Origin: Fulvitalea axinellae
GTDB taxonomy: Bacteria; Bacteroidota; Bacteroidia; Cytophagales; Cyclobacteriaceae
Length of the DNA: 64,000 bases
Direction: 5' to 3'
Assembly (NCBI RefSeq): GCF_036492835.1
Contig: NZ_AP025314.1
Span: 2,770,010 to 2,834,009 of the forward strand
The translations under genes and the position numbers were made by a program. Positions 16,907 to 26,111 of this stretch are shown here, piece by piece. Each line of letters starts with the position of its first letter. Position 1 is the first letter of the stretch. The notes beneath the pieces were generated by a model. That model saw only the letters and a list, made by a program, of their open reading frames with translations, was not told the origin of the DNA and searched no databases.

Positions 16907-17851
16907 TTATTTCTCAGAAATAAAGCTCTTTATATTTTCCGAGACTAAAGACACTAATTTATTCCTAGCCTCGCGACTGGCCCAAGCAACATGTGGCGCC
17001 AAAACCAAACGGTCTTTATTCTCAACTTTCAACAACGGATTCTCCGCAAGCATAGGCTCCCGCTCAAAAACATCGATGCCCGCACCCGCAATTTTTCCAT
17101 TGTCAATAGCCTCGGCCAAAGCTTCCTCATCCACAATTCCGCCTCTACCTGCATTCAGCAGAATTGCGGAATTTCTCATCTTTCCAAGCGCCTGCGCACC
17201 AATCAACTTGTCGGTATTTTCATTCAATGGTGCGTGAATCGATACAACATCAGAAGTCTCCAATAGCTCATCCAACGACAAAGAAGCGTATTCTTGATTA
17301 TTGTTTTTGCCCGAGGTTGAATAATAAACGACTTCAGCGCCAAAAGCTTCCGCAAGCTTCGCCACTCGCCTACCGATCGCACCCAAACCAATAATCCCGA
17401 AGCGCTTGCCATTCAGCTCATAAATGGTTCCCGCATGATGGGTAAATAACGGAGAGCTAGTATAATCGCCACTTTTCACATAATCATCATAACTTCGAAT
17501 ATGATTAGCCAAACTCAGCAACATTGCGAAAGTAGCCTGAGCGACACTTTCTGTTGAGTAGCCCGCAACGTTTTTGACGGGAATGCCTTTGCTTTTCGCA
17601 AAGTCCAAGTCTACGTTGTTCATTCCTGTGGCGGAGATACAGATCAATTTCAAATCTGGGCATTGGCTGATAACCTCAGCGTCCAGAACAACCTTATTGG
17701 TTATCGCAACGTCTACACCTTGAAGTCTAGCCACAGTGTCTTCTGGAGCGGTAAGCTCATATGCAGTGAAATCACCCAAATCCTCCAACAGCTGAAAAGT
17801 ATCCACTTTCCCAACCGAGGAGGCGTCAAGAAAAACTATTTTCATCTTCAA
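16907..17851 (-). CDS. D-2-hydroxyacid dehydrogenase
   Basis: A 314-residue NAD(P)-dependent D-2-hydroxyacid dehydrogenase, probably interconverting glyoxylate or hydroxypyruvate with glycolate or glycerate. The Rossmann motif GIIGLGAIGRRVAK lies at about 151-164. The catalytic Arg sits in NAGRGG near 236, the Glu in VFEREP near 262, and His287 in LAPHVAW. Together they form the usual Arg-Glu-His set of the glycerate/hydroxypyruvate reductase group. There are two nearby Met codons (1 and 3), so the start may shift by two residues. It reads toward the LamG regulator gene but is separated from it by a possible terminator. The precise substrate cannot be fixed; phosphoglycerate dehydrogenase is unlikely because no ACT domain is present. 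Confidence 0.9.
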   Translation of the reverse strand: MKMKIVFLDASSVGKVDTFQLLEDLGDFTAYELTAPEDTVARLQGVDVAITNKVVLDAEVISQCPDLKLICISATGMNNVDLDFAKSKGIPVKNVAGYSTESVAQATFAMLLSLANHIRSYDDYVKSGDYTSSPLFTHHAGTIYELNGKRFGIIGLGAIGRRVAKLAEAFGAEVVYYSTSGKNNNQEYASLSLDELLETSDVVSIHAPLNENTDKLIGAQALGKMRNSAILLNAGRGGIVDEEALAEAIDNGKIAGAGIDVFEREPMLAENPLLKVENKDRLVLAPHVAWASREARNKLVSLVSENIKSFISEK

Positions 17852-17878
17852 AAATCTATGGTTTGAACCTTAAAGTTA

Positions 17879-18622
17879 TCACTTAATCCCAGACTCTTCT
17901 GGTCCATCCGAGGGTTTCCGTCTATCCTTTTCTTTTTCCTCCGATTTTCGGTAAACATAACGCATCTCCAGCCCCCCTGGCAATGTATGATTATGCCTAG
18001 AAAGTGGCGGTTCAACGTGCGGACCAAGCGCCGCCACAACTTTGGTCACGCGGTTTCTTGTCTTATATCTATGATAATAAAACGCACAGAATACTCCGGA
18101 CAAGGCCCCAAACAAATGCGACTCCCAAGACACATCCCCATTTCCGGGAATTAATCCATAGATCATCCCCCCGTAAAGAAGGAAAACAATCATCGCAACC
18201 GCAATCGATTTCGGATCTCTACGTAATAGCCCTACCATAAACAGAAATGTCACCATCCCATAGACCAATCCGCTGGAACCGATATGATAAGCCTCTCTGG
18301 CCGATAACCACACCCAGAAACCCGAACTCACATAAATCCAAGCAAAAACCTCAAATGCGATACGGTCATAAATATAAAAAAGACCGATTCCCAAAATCAC
18401 CAGAGGCAAAGTATTCGAGAAAAGGTGTGATGCGCTACCATGAATCAATGGTCCGGTAAAAATCCCAATAGCCCCTTCTATTCTCCGTGGCAAAATCCCC
18501 AGAAAACCAAAATCAGACTTTGTAGCCCACTCCACACCGGTTACCAGCCAAAGCACTCCGACAAATGCCATGGTAACAAAAACACTCCGATAAAACAGCC
18601 TCGATTCAACTGACACCTTCAC
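17879..18622 (-). CDS. rhomboid family intramembrane serine protease
   Basis: A 247-residue polytopic inner-membrane protease with about six membrane helices and a charged cytoplasmic C-terminal tail (RKSEEKEKDRRK). The catalytic dyad is visible as Ser117 in the GSSG motif (115-118) and His169 in SWESHLFGA. The oxyanion-helping Asn70 in HLFSNTLPL and the preceding HGSASH are also conserved. The fold class is therefore the short bacterial GlpG-like form without an extra cytoplasmic domain. The substrate is unknown. It is separated by only 27 bases from the hydroxyacid dehydrogenase in the same direction, so the two may be cotranscribed, although no functional link is apparent. Confidence 0.92.
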   Translation of the reverse strand: MKVSVESRLFYRSVFVTMAFVGVLWLVTGVEWATKSDFGFLGILPRRIEGAIGIFTGPLIHGSASHLFSNTLPLVILGIGLFYIYDRIAFEVFAWIYVSSGFWVWLSAREAYHIGSSGLVYGMVTFLFMVGLLRRDPKSIAVAMIVFLLYGGMIYGLIPGNGDVSWESHLFGALSGVFCAFYYHRYKTRNRVTKVVAALGPHVEPPLSRHNHTLPGGLEMRYVYRKSEEKEKDRRKPSDGPEESGIK

Positions 18623-18826
18623 CTCCTTGAATTTGATTACGCCTCTCCGGGATTGTACTTACCCGTGACCTTCCAGCTAACAACTCAAGGGAATCAAAAA
18701 ACGTTCTTAACAGCTAACAATTTCATTATTTTATCAAAATATTACTTCAAATAAGATTACTACTTACTAAAACCTCAGCTTTGTTAGGTACTCGATGTTT
18801 GCGATATTCGCACAAAATCTAACGCA

Positions 18827-19372
18827 ATGATCCCTAACAAAAGCTGGAAAGATAAAAACATCGCTGAGCGCATCGTAAAACTCTACCAAACCGAAGAGTT
18901 GATTCGTGCTTTTGACTTTGATATAGACTTGATATACGAGCACGTGCTTAAGCACCTTCCGGTGGAGCAACAAGAACGTAATGAGGTAAAAGCCCAGTAT
19001 CTTGATTTTTTGGAAAAAATGAAGGCTGAAGGGCTTGACTCCAACCCCGGCCAGCACCTCCAAAGCACACAAGCGTTAGTCTCCGAACTTGACGATTTAC
19101 ACATCCAACTTCTTGGAAACGATTCGGATTACCGGGCGGTTTTCGCTATCTGTAGGCTCGAAATCAGACGCTTATCAGAACTGAACCCAGACAAAAACAT
19201 CACGCCCGTCCAAGTCTGTTTAAACGCTATGTTCGGATTTCTTCTACTCAGGCTCAACGGCAAAAAGATCAGCGAAGAAGATGAGCGTGGCATAAAACCA
19301 ATTGGAGAATTGCTCTCACTGCTCAGTTTTCACTATGACAAGAAGGATAGAGAAAACGGGCAACTCAAATAA
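18827..19372 (+). CDS. DUF4924 family protein
   Basis: A 181-residue cytoplasmic, mostly alpha-helical protein of the Bacteroidota family DUF4924. The family signature is the N-terminal block with IAERIVKLYQTEELIRAFDFDIDLI and the later SELDDLHIQLL. No catalytic motif, signal peptide or membrane segment is seen, and no function is established for the family. It sits 32 bases upstream of manA on the same strand, so the pair is probably cotranscribed, though I know of no biochemical connection. The start follows directly after an AT-rich divergent promoter region shared with the rhomboid gene. Confidence 0.85.
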   Translation: MIPNKSWKDKNIAERIVKLYQTEELIRAFDFDIDLIYEHVLKHLPVEQQERNEVKAQYLDFLEKMKAEGLDSNPGQHLQSTQALVSELDDLHIQLLGNDSDYRAVFAICRLEIRRLSELNPDKNITPVQVCLNAMFGFLLLRLNGKKISEEDERGIKPIGELLSLLSFHYDKKDRENGQLK

Positions 19373-19404
19373 GTATAAAATTTTTTAACACAATAATATT
19401 TCAA

Positions 19405-20391
19405 ATGAGACAAGAACTATATCCGCTGAAATTCGAAACGATTTTCAAAGACAAAATCTGGGGCGGAAACAAGATAAAGGAGGTTCTGGGCAAAGACTAC
19501 GGATCGCTACCTAACTGTGGTGAAACTTGGGAAATCTCAGGCGTAAACGGAAACGTATCCGTTGTGTCAGAAGGCCCTCTCAAAGGCAAGGACCTACAAT
19601 CACTTATCAAAGAATACAAAGGGGAACTCTTGGGGAACCCTATTTTTGAGCGCTTCGGTGATGAGTTTCCATTGCTAGTGAAGTTCATCGACGCAAACGA
19701 CGATCTCTCTATTCAAGTGCACCCAGACGATGTATTGGGCATGGAGCGCCACAACTCAAAGGGCAAAACCGAGATGTGGTACGTAATGCAAGCCGACAAG
19801 GACGCCAAGCTTATCGCCGGGTTCAACAAGCCGGTTAGTAAGGAAGAGTACCTTGAGAGCTTGGAGAACGGAAAACTCATGGATATTCTCAATGAAGAGA
19901 ATGTTTATGACGGAGACGTATTCTTCTTGCCAGCCGGTCGTGTCCACTCCATTGGCAAAGGGATTCTTGTAGCTGAAATCCAACAGACCTCGGACATCAC
20001 TTACAGAATCTACGACTTCGACCGAACTGACGACGAAGGCAACAAAAGAGAGCTTCACAACGACCAAGCCGTTGACGCTATTGACTTTGGTTTTTACGAA
20101 GAATACAAAACACCGTATGAGCAAAAGAAAAACGAAACCGTTGGTTTGGTCAGTTGCCCGTACTTCACTACTAACAAGCTTTCGTTTAGCGAGCCTGTAG
20201 CTTTGGATTACCAACAACTTGAATCTTTCGTAATCTACGTTTGTTTGGACGGATCAATGGCTATTAAAACAGGAAACGGTGAAGTTTCACTTCAAAAGGG
20301 TGAGTGCCTCTTACTCCCCGCAAACACAAACGAAGTGGAGTTGACCCCTACTTCAGAAGAATTCACGATTCTTGAATCTTATATCGCATAA
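19405..20391 (+). CDS. manA: mannose-6-phosphate isomerase, type I
   Basis: A 328-residue zinc-dependent phosphomannose isomerase that converts fructose 6-phosphate to mannose 6-phosphate, the entry to GDP-mannose and hence GDP-fucose. It has the cupin core, with metal ligands Gln104 and His106 in LSIQVHPDD, Glu123 in GKTEMWYV, and His181 in PAGRVHSIGKG. It is the short Bacillus-like form, close to family length. In this window gmd and fcl further along would use the GDP-mannose made from its product, so it plausibly feeds the polysaccharide cluster. It ends in a strong shared terminator. Confidence 0.93.
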   Translation: MRQELYPLKFETIFKDKIWGGNKIKEVLGKDYGSLPNCGETWEISGVNGNVSVVSEGPLKGKDLQSLIKEYKGELLGNPIFERFGDEFPLLVKFIDANDDLSIQVHPDDVLGMERHNSKGKTEMWYVMQADKDAKLIAGFNKPVSKEEYLESLENGKLMDILNEENVYDGDVFFLPAGRVHSIGKGILVAEIQQTSDITYRIYDFDRTDDEGNKRELHNDQAVDAIDFGFYEEYKTPYEQKKNETVGLVSCPYFTTNKLSFSEPVALDYQQLESFVIYVCLDGSMAIKTGNGEVSLQKGECLLLPANTNEVELTPTSEEFTILESYIA

Positions 20392-20394
20392 AAT

Positions 20395-20424
20395 AAAAGA
20401 GGGAGCCTTAAGCTCCCTCTTTTT
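20395..20424. terminator. bidirectional terminator between manA and ferredoxin gene
   Basis: A 12-bp perfect stem, AAAAGAGGGAGC (20395-20406) against GCTCCCTCTTTT (20412-20423), with a 5-base loop. The stop codon of the convergent ferredoxin gene lies inside the loop. Confidence 0.92.
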
Positions 20425-20692
20425 CAATTTCTTTCCTGATTTTTCTCATTATCTCCTCCTTCGTTTCGTCATCAGCCTTTCCATACCAAATATTCATCGG
20501 CTGAAGACTTATAACAGGAGCTAATTTACAGTTTCCGGTACAGTCAGTCTTCTGAAGCTTAACCTTTGATTTTAGACCTTCTTCCTTTACGTCTTTCTTC
20601 AATCCTCGGTAAAGATCTTTCCCTCCCTTTTTTTTACACTTCGACGAGTTACAGACAAAAACCGTAATCCCGGGAACGTCCTTCATTATCAT
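20408..20692 (-). CDS. thioredoxin-like [2Fe-2S] ferredoxin
   Basis: A 94-residue protein with the thioredoxin-like ferredoxin pattern: Cys14 and Cys19 near the N-terminus and Cys51 and Cys55 after the central helix (CNSSKC ... DCTGNC). These four Cys would hold a [2Fe-2S] cluster, as in NuoE C-terminal domains and stand-alone (2Fe-2S) ferredoxins. It is rich in Lys and Glu and has no signal peptide. It is the last gene on the leftward strand after the WecA/TagO-like gene (32-base gap), but a role in polysaccharide synthesis is not expected. The electron partner is unknown. Confidence 0.85.
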   Translation of the reverse strand: MIMKDVPGITVFVCNSSKCKKKGGKDLYRGLKKDVKEEGLKSKVKLQKTDCTGNCKLAPVISLQPMNIWYGKADDETKEEIMRKIRKEIEKEGA

Positions 20693-20724
20693 AGGCTTTT
20701 CCCTTATAACACGAAACTAACCTA

Positions 20725-21858
20725 TTAAGGTTTTTGAAATGTTCTAAGCACTTTACGCCCTCTCCAAACCCAACGCCTTGTTCTGGATCCTTTGGTGTTC
20801 ATTGAATTAGTATTCACTATTGCGTAATACAGCACAAACAAGGTCACAATAAATACCAATGACGCATTTATGGAAACAGTTTCTATAATCATACTCAAGA
20901 TCACAATTGTTACCAGTTGAAAAATTGCAAGAGTAATTGTGATTTGTCTATGTAACAAACCTAACTGAAGCAAAAAATGGTGAACATGATTTTTATCCGC
21001 AGAAAACGGGGACATCCTTTTACTAAGTCGGTAGATAAAAACTCTCAACAAATCAAAAAGCGGAATCATAAATAAAACGAAACCAATAATAGGTGCATTG
21101 TGGAAACGGTAATCAGTAACCATATCGTTAAGCTGAATAAACCGGGTCAATTGAAAAGCCAGAAGAAAACCTGTAATAAGCGAACCTGTATCGCCCATAA
21201 AGATCTTATTCTTATCTGAAAAATTAAACCTCAAGAAACTCACTAAGGCGAAACTAACCGAAATAGATAGTAATGCCGAATTAGAATCCCCTACAACATA
21301 AAACCAAACGCCACAAAACAAAGACATTACAATAGCCAATGTAGCCGCTAATCCATCAACTCCATCAATGAGATTGTATGCATTTACGATCACGACAACA
21401 GTAAGTGTCGTCACTAAATAACTTACTGGTTCCGGCACGGCATACAACCCAAAGAGACCGAAAAAGCTTGTAATCCGTATATCCGTAAAATAAACTAAGA
21501 TAAACGTGGCTAGTATCTGGGCTATCAACTTCTTTAAAGGATCAATAACCAGTATATCATCTTTAATCCCTATAAAAAAGAGAATGACCAAGGAAGCCAT
21601 AACATAGTTATTTACTTTAGCATCTGTGCCAAAAAGTAACATTGACAGTGTTACAGCGATAAATATCGCTACACCTCCTAGATTAGGCACCGCCGTAGAA
21701 TGGGCGCTCCGATCATTAGGCTGAGCGTGCAAAGATTTCATCTCCGACACCTTTAATATAACAGGAATACTCACGTAACTTAACACAAAAGAGAGTCCCC
21801 CGACTAACACTAACCTCACAACCTCTTGAAATTCAGGATCATAAATTACCGATTCCAT
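20725..21858 (-). CDS. WecA/TagO-like undecaprenyl-phosphate sugar-1-phosphate transferase
   Basis: A 377-residue polytopic membrane enzyme of the MraY/WecA/TagO family, which loads a sugar 1-phosphate (usually GlcNAc) onto undecaprenyl phosphate and so starts lipid-linked glycan synthesis. About ten membrane helices are visible. The conserved cytoplasmic motifs are intact: GIKDD (about 97-101), NAYNLIDGVDGLA, FMGDTGS and the C-terminal KNHVHH. The His motif is of the WecA/TagO kind rather than MraY. It lies at the end of the leftward exopolysaccharide unit after a 127-base AT-rich gap behind the GT2 gene, and is probably the initiating transferase of that pathway. Confidence 0.9.
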   Translation of the reverse strand: MESVIYDPEFQEVVRLVLVGGLSFVLSYVSIPVILKVSEMKSLHAQPNDRSAHSTAVPNLGGVAIFIAVTLSMLLFGTDAKVNNYVMASLVILFFIGIKDDILVIDPLKKLIAQILATFILVYFTDIRITSFFGLFGLYAVPEPVSYLVTTLTVVVIVNAYNLIDGVDGLAATLAIVMSLFCGVWFYVVGDSNSALLSISVSFALVSFLRFNFSDKNKIFMGDTGSLITGFLLAFQLTRFIQLNDMVTDYRFHNAPIIGFVLFMIPLFDLLRVFIYRLSKRMSPFSADKNHVHHFLLQLGLLHRQITITLAIFQLVTIVILSMIIETVSINASLVFIVTLFVLYYAIVNTNSMNTKGSRTRRWVWRGRKVLRTFQKP

Positions 21859-21985
21859 AACTAAGTATAGATTTTTCCGAAATCAACTAAGCAAAAGTAC
21901 AAATAATAATTGCTTAGTGTAAATTTCAATCGAATTAAGATCTAAAAAAAACGAATAACCAATTTTTTATTACTCAGAAAAAATA

Positions 21986-22732
21986 TTATCCAATCCACTG
22001 GGCGACCTTCGATAATGGTTTTAAATATCTAGTAAAGAAATATGGCTTTAAGTTATTAACCATCCACGCACGATGATCACTATTATTCGCTTTTATTCTA
22101 TTCTTTAATGACACATTACTCATTCCACCATTCCGCATTTTCATTGTTACCTTAGATAGGTATGATGCGGATACTTCAAAACGGTATAAATACCTTAACA
22201 TAAATTCGTAATCAGCGGCACTACCAAAATCTAAACGATACCCTCCATATTTTTTCACTAAATCTTTTTTAATAAAAAACGTAGGGTGCGGGGGCATCCA
22301 ACCCCATAAGAATCTCTTCTTAGAATAAGGTCCAGAGTTCCAATTCCTGACTACTTTCTCGGTATTCTCCGCATCTACATACTCTAAATCAGCATACAAA
22401 GAATCAGTTTGAGAGTCTTTTAGTATGTTAACGATATCAGAAACACACTGTGGGTACGCTAAGAAATCATCAGAATGAACCAAACCCACATACTCTCCTG
22501 ATGATAATTCTATGCCTTTATTAATAGCATCATACATTCCGTTATCAGGCTCGGAAACAAACTTTGAAATTTTGTCTCCGTAATCCCTTACCAGCTCAAC
22601 CGTTCCATCGGTTGAGCCCCCATCTACAATAATATATTCTAAACTAACATAATCCTGTTGTAATACAGAGTCAATCGTGTCAGCTAATGTCTTAACATTA
22701 TTGTAGGTAACAGTTATGATGGAGATCTTCAT
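21986..22732 (-). CDS. family 2 glycosyltransferase
   Basis: A 248-residue GT-A fold glycosyltransferase. The N-terminal nucleotide-binding strand MKISIITVTYNN, Asp37 in VDGGSTDGT, and the metal-binding HSDDF segment near 87-91 are typical of GT2. The later WMPPHPTFFIKK and GSAADYEFMLRY motifs match WcaA/colanic-acid-type transferases of similar length. No membrane helix is seen, so it should act at the inner face of the cytoplasmic membrane on a lipid-linked sugar. It is 12 bases downstream of the tyrosine autokinase gene, clearly in the same operon. Donor and acceptor sugars cannot be deduced. Confidence 0.9.
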   Translation of the reverse strand: MKISIITVTYNNVKTLADTIDSVLQQDYVSLEYIIVDGGSTDGTVELVRDYGDKISKFVSEPDNGMYDAINKGIELSSGEYVGLVHSDDFLAYPQCVSDIVNILKDSQTDSLYADLEYVDAENTEKVVRNWNSGPYSKKRFLWGWMPPHPTFFIKKDLVKKYGGYRLDFGSAADYEFMLRYLYRFEVSASYLSKVTMKMRNGGMSNVSLKNRIKANNSDHRAWMVNNLKPYFFTRYLKPLSKVAQWIG

Positions 22733-22744
22733 TTCACAAAAAAA

Positions 22745-25090
22745 TTATGATTTCGTATCGGCGTAGTAATAACTATTTTCTTTTATATAACCATAACCAT
22801 TTACCCCTCCATAACTTCCATATTTAGTTCTATTTATTTTAATCCCGTTGAAAACGATGGAAACATCACGGAATTTACCTTGTTCGTTAAGCTCTTGTAA
22901 ATGCTTAACCGAAGCTTTATGTGACACATCTTGTCTTACTACCACAAGGTTTACATCAGCATACTTCAGTAATTCAAAAGTATCCGAAACCAATCCTAAT
23001 GGTGGTGTATCTATTACAATTACGTCAAATTGTTCTTTCAATTCCTGCATTAAAATTTGCACTCGCTCGTTTACCAAAAGCTCAGCAGGGTTAGGAGGTA
23101 TGGTACCACCATGCAAAACCCACAAGTTCTCTTCTTTCGCTTTTACCACGACTTCATCTACTGTTACGAGCCCCGCCAAAAGATCACTAAGCCCTTTTGG
23201 TTGTTCCACATCCATATAACTTGACAGTTTTGGTTTTCGTAAGTCAGCACCAATAATCAATGTCTTGCTTCCAGAAAGAGCATAAACACTTGCTAAGTTA
23301 ATTGAACAGAACGACTTACCTTCCCCGCTAATCCAAGATGTTAAAAGGATGGTTTTCGCTCTAATACCGTCAATCCTCTTAAAGTAATATTGTAGATTAG
23401 CGCGTAAGCCACGGAAATGTTCGGCGATCATTGATTTAGGGTTATCGCTAACCACTAATTGAGCCTTGGATTTAGAATGTCCAATATACCCTAATATCGG
23501 CACCTCCGTATTATCCAGAACATCCTCCTTATACTGAACACGTGTATTCAACAAATCAAGCAGAAACAGTATCCCGATGGGCAAACCCAATCCGATCAAA
23601 ATTGCAACAAGAAAAGTTCTTTTGCGATTAGGCGCAACAGGAAACCTTCCAACAGAAGGTAGCCTTACCACTTCATAGTCGGACGTTGTACTGGCTCTCG
23701 CTATACTTAGTTCCATTTGCTTTTCCAACAAACGGTCAATCGTCTTTTCATTAAGCCCAATTATTCTCTGCAGTTTATGCAAAGCCCTTCCTGTCAGTTG
23801 GTACTCTCTAACGGATCCTTTTAATGTTTCTATATTTAATCTATTCTCGGCAGTCTGCTTTCCAAGCTGAGTTCTCAGCTCCGTAATATGCTCCAAAAGG
23901 TTGTTCTCAAACTCTTCCAGGGGTTGATTAACACGACCCAATAACGGATTATTCCTATTCCCCTTATTCCGGACATACTCTTCAGTCATTTTTGCCTCGA
24001 TATATCCAGTCAACAATTTGTCAAGTAAAGGAAATTGATCAGGTAGAATAACTGGAGCGAAAGCATTATTATTACCTTTCTTTTCCTTCAGGTATTTCTC
24101 TACATAATCTAAATACTTTTCGCTTAACCCTAACTTCAGCTGTTCTTCATACAAAAGCTTGAGTCGTTCAAAAACGATTTTGGACCCTTCGATATATTCA
24201 AAATTTTCTACTTTAAAAAGATCTATTTCTTGATCGTATCCAGCCAAAGAGTCCTTCAAATTCCCAAGCTGTTGTTCAATAAAAGAAATAGTTTGTGTAG
24301 CGTATTCATTTTTATTTTTAAGACCATTTCTTATCACAACCGAAAAGAATGCATTCAGAAAATCAACATCTTTTCTAGGTGTTGCCCCTGTCATTCCGAT
24401 TTGGATAATGGAAGAGTTTTTATATGCCCAACCAATATTCAGTCTGGATTGATAATGGTTGATCATTGCCCTGCGATTATTGACTTGAAACAGTAAGTCA
24501 ACATCATCAGCTTTCTTATAATTGTACCCTTTAATCCGAAAACGAAAACCGTTCAATTCATACCACTTGTCGAATTTAAATTTCCTTCCCTCTACTACTG
24601 TAGCCCAAATTTGATCTTCGGTTCCCAATACAAACTCTTGGTCTGATTCTTTTTCACAAAGAAACATGGTACCATACGGGATACGATTACCGCTTTCCTC
24701 TCTGTCCACTTCAACCTCAAAGGGCTTACCTGGATACACTTCTGTGAGACGAACATCTCCTTTAGTGTAATAGCTCACTCCGAAATCAAGTGTCTCAAGC
24801 GTTTCATTTATATTAAATGTCGAATTAATTAAGGCTATTTCTTGATTGATATCAGGTGTCTTTCGAAATAGGTAGTCCCCGCTTATCGCATCCAATGGTG
24901 AATGGCCTTTTTCCCACTTCTTGCTCAATAGTTGTGAGCTAACACTATAAATCGGAGTCGCATACCTATTCATCACAAAAGCGATGGACACCGAAATAAT
25001 TAATGACGCTACTACCCAATACCAATTAGCCAATAACTTGAAGAGGATTTTCTTCAATTGCTCAAGGTTCTCGTCCCCTTTATTTTTCAT
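22745..25090 (-). CDS. wzc: Wzc-type polysaccharide copolymerase with tyrosine autokinase
   Basis: A 781-residue inner-membrane protein that controls chain length and export of a surface polysaccharide. It has an N-terminal Wzz domain with a first membrane helix at about 24-44, a long coiled periplasmic region and a second helix at about 490-512. The cytoplasmic BY-kinase has Walker A GEGKS at 589-593 (Lys592), Walker A' IIGADLRKP and Walker B VIVIDTPP. The extreme C-terminus has seven Tyr in the last 25 residues (YGSY ... YGY ... SYYYADTKS), the usual autophosphorylation cluster. It pairs with the OPX lipoprotein encoded 10 bases upstream and is the fused proteobacterial-style form common in Bacteroidota. 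Confidence 0.95.
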   Translation of the reverse strand: MKNKGDENLEQLKKILFKLLANWYWVVASLIISVSIAFVMNRYATPIYSVSSQLLSKKWEKGHSPLDAISGDYLFRKTPDINQEIALINSTFNINETLETLDFGVSYYTKGDVRLTEVYPGKPFEVEVDREESGNRIPYGTMFLCEKESDQEFVLGTEDQIWATVVEGRKFKFDKWYELNGFRFRIKGYNYKKADDVDLLFQVNNRRAMINHYQSRLNIGWAYKNSSIIQIGMTGATPRKDVDFLNAFFSVVIRNGLKNKNEYATQTISFIEQQLGNLKDSLAGYDQEIDLFKVENFEYIEGSKIVFERLKLLYEEQLKLGLSEKYLDYVEKYLKEKKGNNNAFAPVILPDQFPLLDKLLTGYIEAKMTEEYVRNKGNRNNPLLGRVNQPLEEFENNLLEHITELRTQLGKQTAENRLNIETLKGSVREYQLTGRALHKLQRIIGLNEKTIDRLLEKQMELSIARASTTSDYEVVRLPSVGRFPVAPNRKRTFLVAILIGLGLPIGILFLLDLLNTRVQYKEDVLDNTEVPILGYIGHSKSKAQLVVSDNPKSMIAEHFRGLRANLQYYFKRIDGIRAKTILLTSWISGEGKSFCSINLASVYALSGSKTLIIGADLRKPKLSSYMDVEQPKGLSDLLAGLVTVDEVVVKAKEENLWVLHGGTIPPNPAELLVNERVQILMQELKEQFDVIVIDTPPLGLVSDTFELLKYADVNLVVVRQDVSHKASVKHLQELNEQGKFRDVSIVFNGIKINRTKYGSYGGVNGYGYIKENSYYYADTKS

Positions 25091-25100
25091 CCTCCTATTA

Positions 25101-25991
25101 TCAATTGAGTGATTTAATTAGCGCCACGATAGAAACGGCCGCTGTCAATAACTGGAAGGTGGTAGAAATATCTTTTAAACCATAATTCCTAAATGCCTTT
25201 GCCTTCAACGGAGCAATCACAACTACATCGCCCGGATGTATGTAATAGTAATTCGAGGCTAAAAAATTCTCATCTAACATGTTGACATAGGCAACTTCAG
25301 AGGCGCCATTCCGCTTCCTGACAATTTTGACTTCTTTACGGTCTGAAAACTCATCAAAGTTGCCGGCAAAAGATAATGCTTCAAACAATGTTGTTTTTGG
25401 CTTATAAGTTGTATAGACTCCAGGCGATTTGATTTCGCCTACAACAGTAAAACGGAAATTCAATATCTGAACACGCACTATCGGATTGTCCAAATATCCA
25501 TCCTTAAGCTTATCTTCTATAAGTTTTTCGGCTTCGGTAATGGTCATCCCATCAAGTCCCACTTTCCCCAATTTCGGAAGCTCGACACTTCCATTTTCAC
25601 TTAATTTAAACCCTAAAGCCTTATCATATTGGGTTGGCCCTTTGATTATACCGCCATTTGGAGTTAAAGGGACTTGTTGATTGTTCACCCTGTTACTTGA
25701 AGGATCTTTCAAGTACAAGTATTCGCCCATTTCGTACGCATACTTGTATATAAAATCAAGATCTGACTGATCTATCGACCCAACTCTAATCGATATTATA
25801 TCGCCTTGTTTTAACCTTAGGTCATAGTCGGGCAATTTATAAGTCGAATAAACTTCACCAGATTTCACATTTTCTAATTCGTGATCCGGTTGCAACAATG
25901 TCACCTTCCGTTTTGTAACACATGCGCTAAAAAGCAACATGAACAGAAAACATACCCCTCCCTTTGAGATCCAATTCATTTTCCTCGACAA
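25101..25991 (-). CDS. wza: Wza-like polysaccharide export lipoprotein (OPX)
   Basis: A 296-residue outer-membrane polysaccharide export protein. The lipoprotein signal ends FSAC (Cys24). The Poly_export domain starts near YDLRLKQGDIISIRVG, and one or more SLBB-type domains follow (FRFTVVGEIKSPGVYTTYKPKTTLFEALSFAG). A hydrophobic C-terminal helix (TFQLLTAAVSIVALIKSL) probably inserts into the outer membrane. With the Wzc-type kinase encoded directly downstream it should form the export channel. It is the first gene of the unit: a strong terminator lies just upstream, so the promoter must be within about 60 bases. Confidence 0.94.
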   Translation of the reverse strand: MSRKMNWISKGGVCFLFMLLFSACVTKRKVTLLQPDHELENVKSGEVYSTYKLPDYDLRLKQGDIISIRVGSIDQSDLDFIYKYAYEMGEYLYLKDPSSNRVNNQQVPLTPNGGIIKGPTQYDKALGFKLSENGSVELPKLGKVGLDGMTITEAEKLIEDKLKDGYLDNPIVRVQILNFRFTVVGEIKSPGVYTTYKPKTTLFEALSFAGNFDEFSDRKEVKIVRKRNGASEVAYVNMLDENFLASNYYYIHPGDVVVIAPLKAKAFRNYGLKDISTTFQLLTAAVSIVALIKSLN

Positions 25992-26054
25992 AATAAAGCT
26001 TAAGCTTGTACGCTCTGAGATTTAAATATTCTCTTAAAAACGGGGGCAAGTTAA

Positions 26055-26086
26055 TTAAAAAAAGTATCAGGGAATACTGATACTTT
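26055..26086 (-). terminator. terminator of the TPR-protein transcript
   Basis: A perfect 10-bp stem, AAAGTATCAG (26061-26070) against CTGATACTTT (26077-26086), with a 6-base loop. On the minus strand it is followed by a T-rich run. It separates the TPR/cca transcript from the exopolysaccharide operon. Confidence 0.88.
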
Positions 26087-26111
26087 AAAATTTTCACAAA
26101 AATAAAATGGA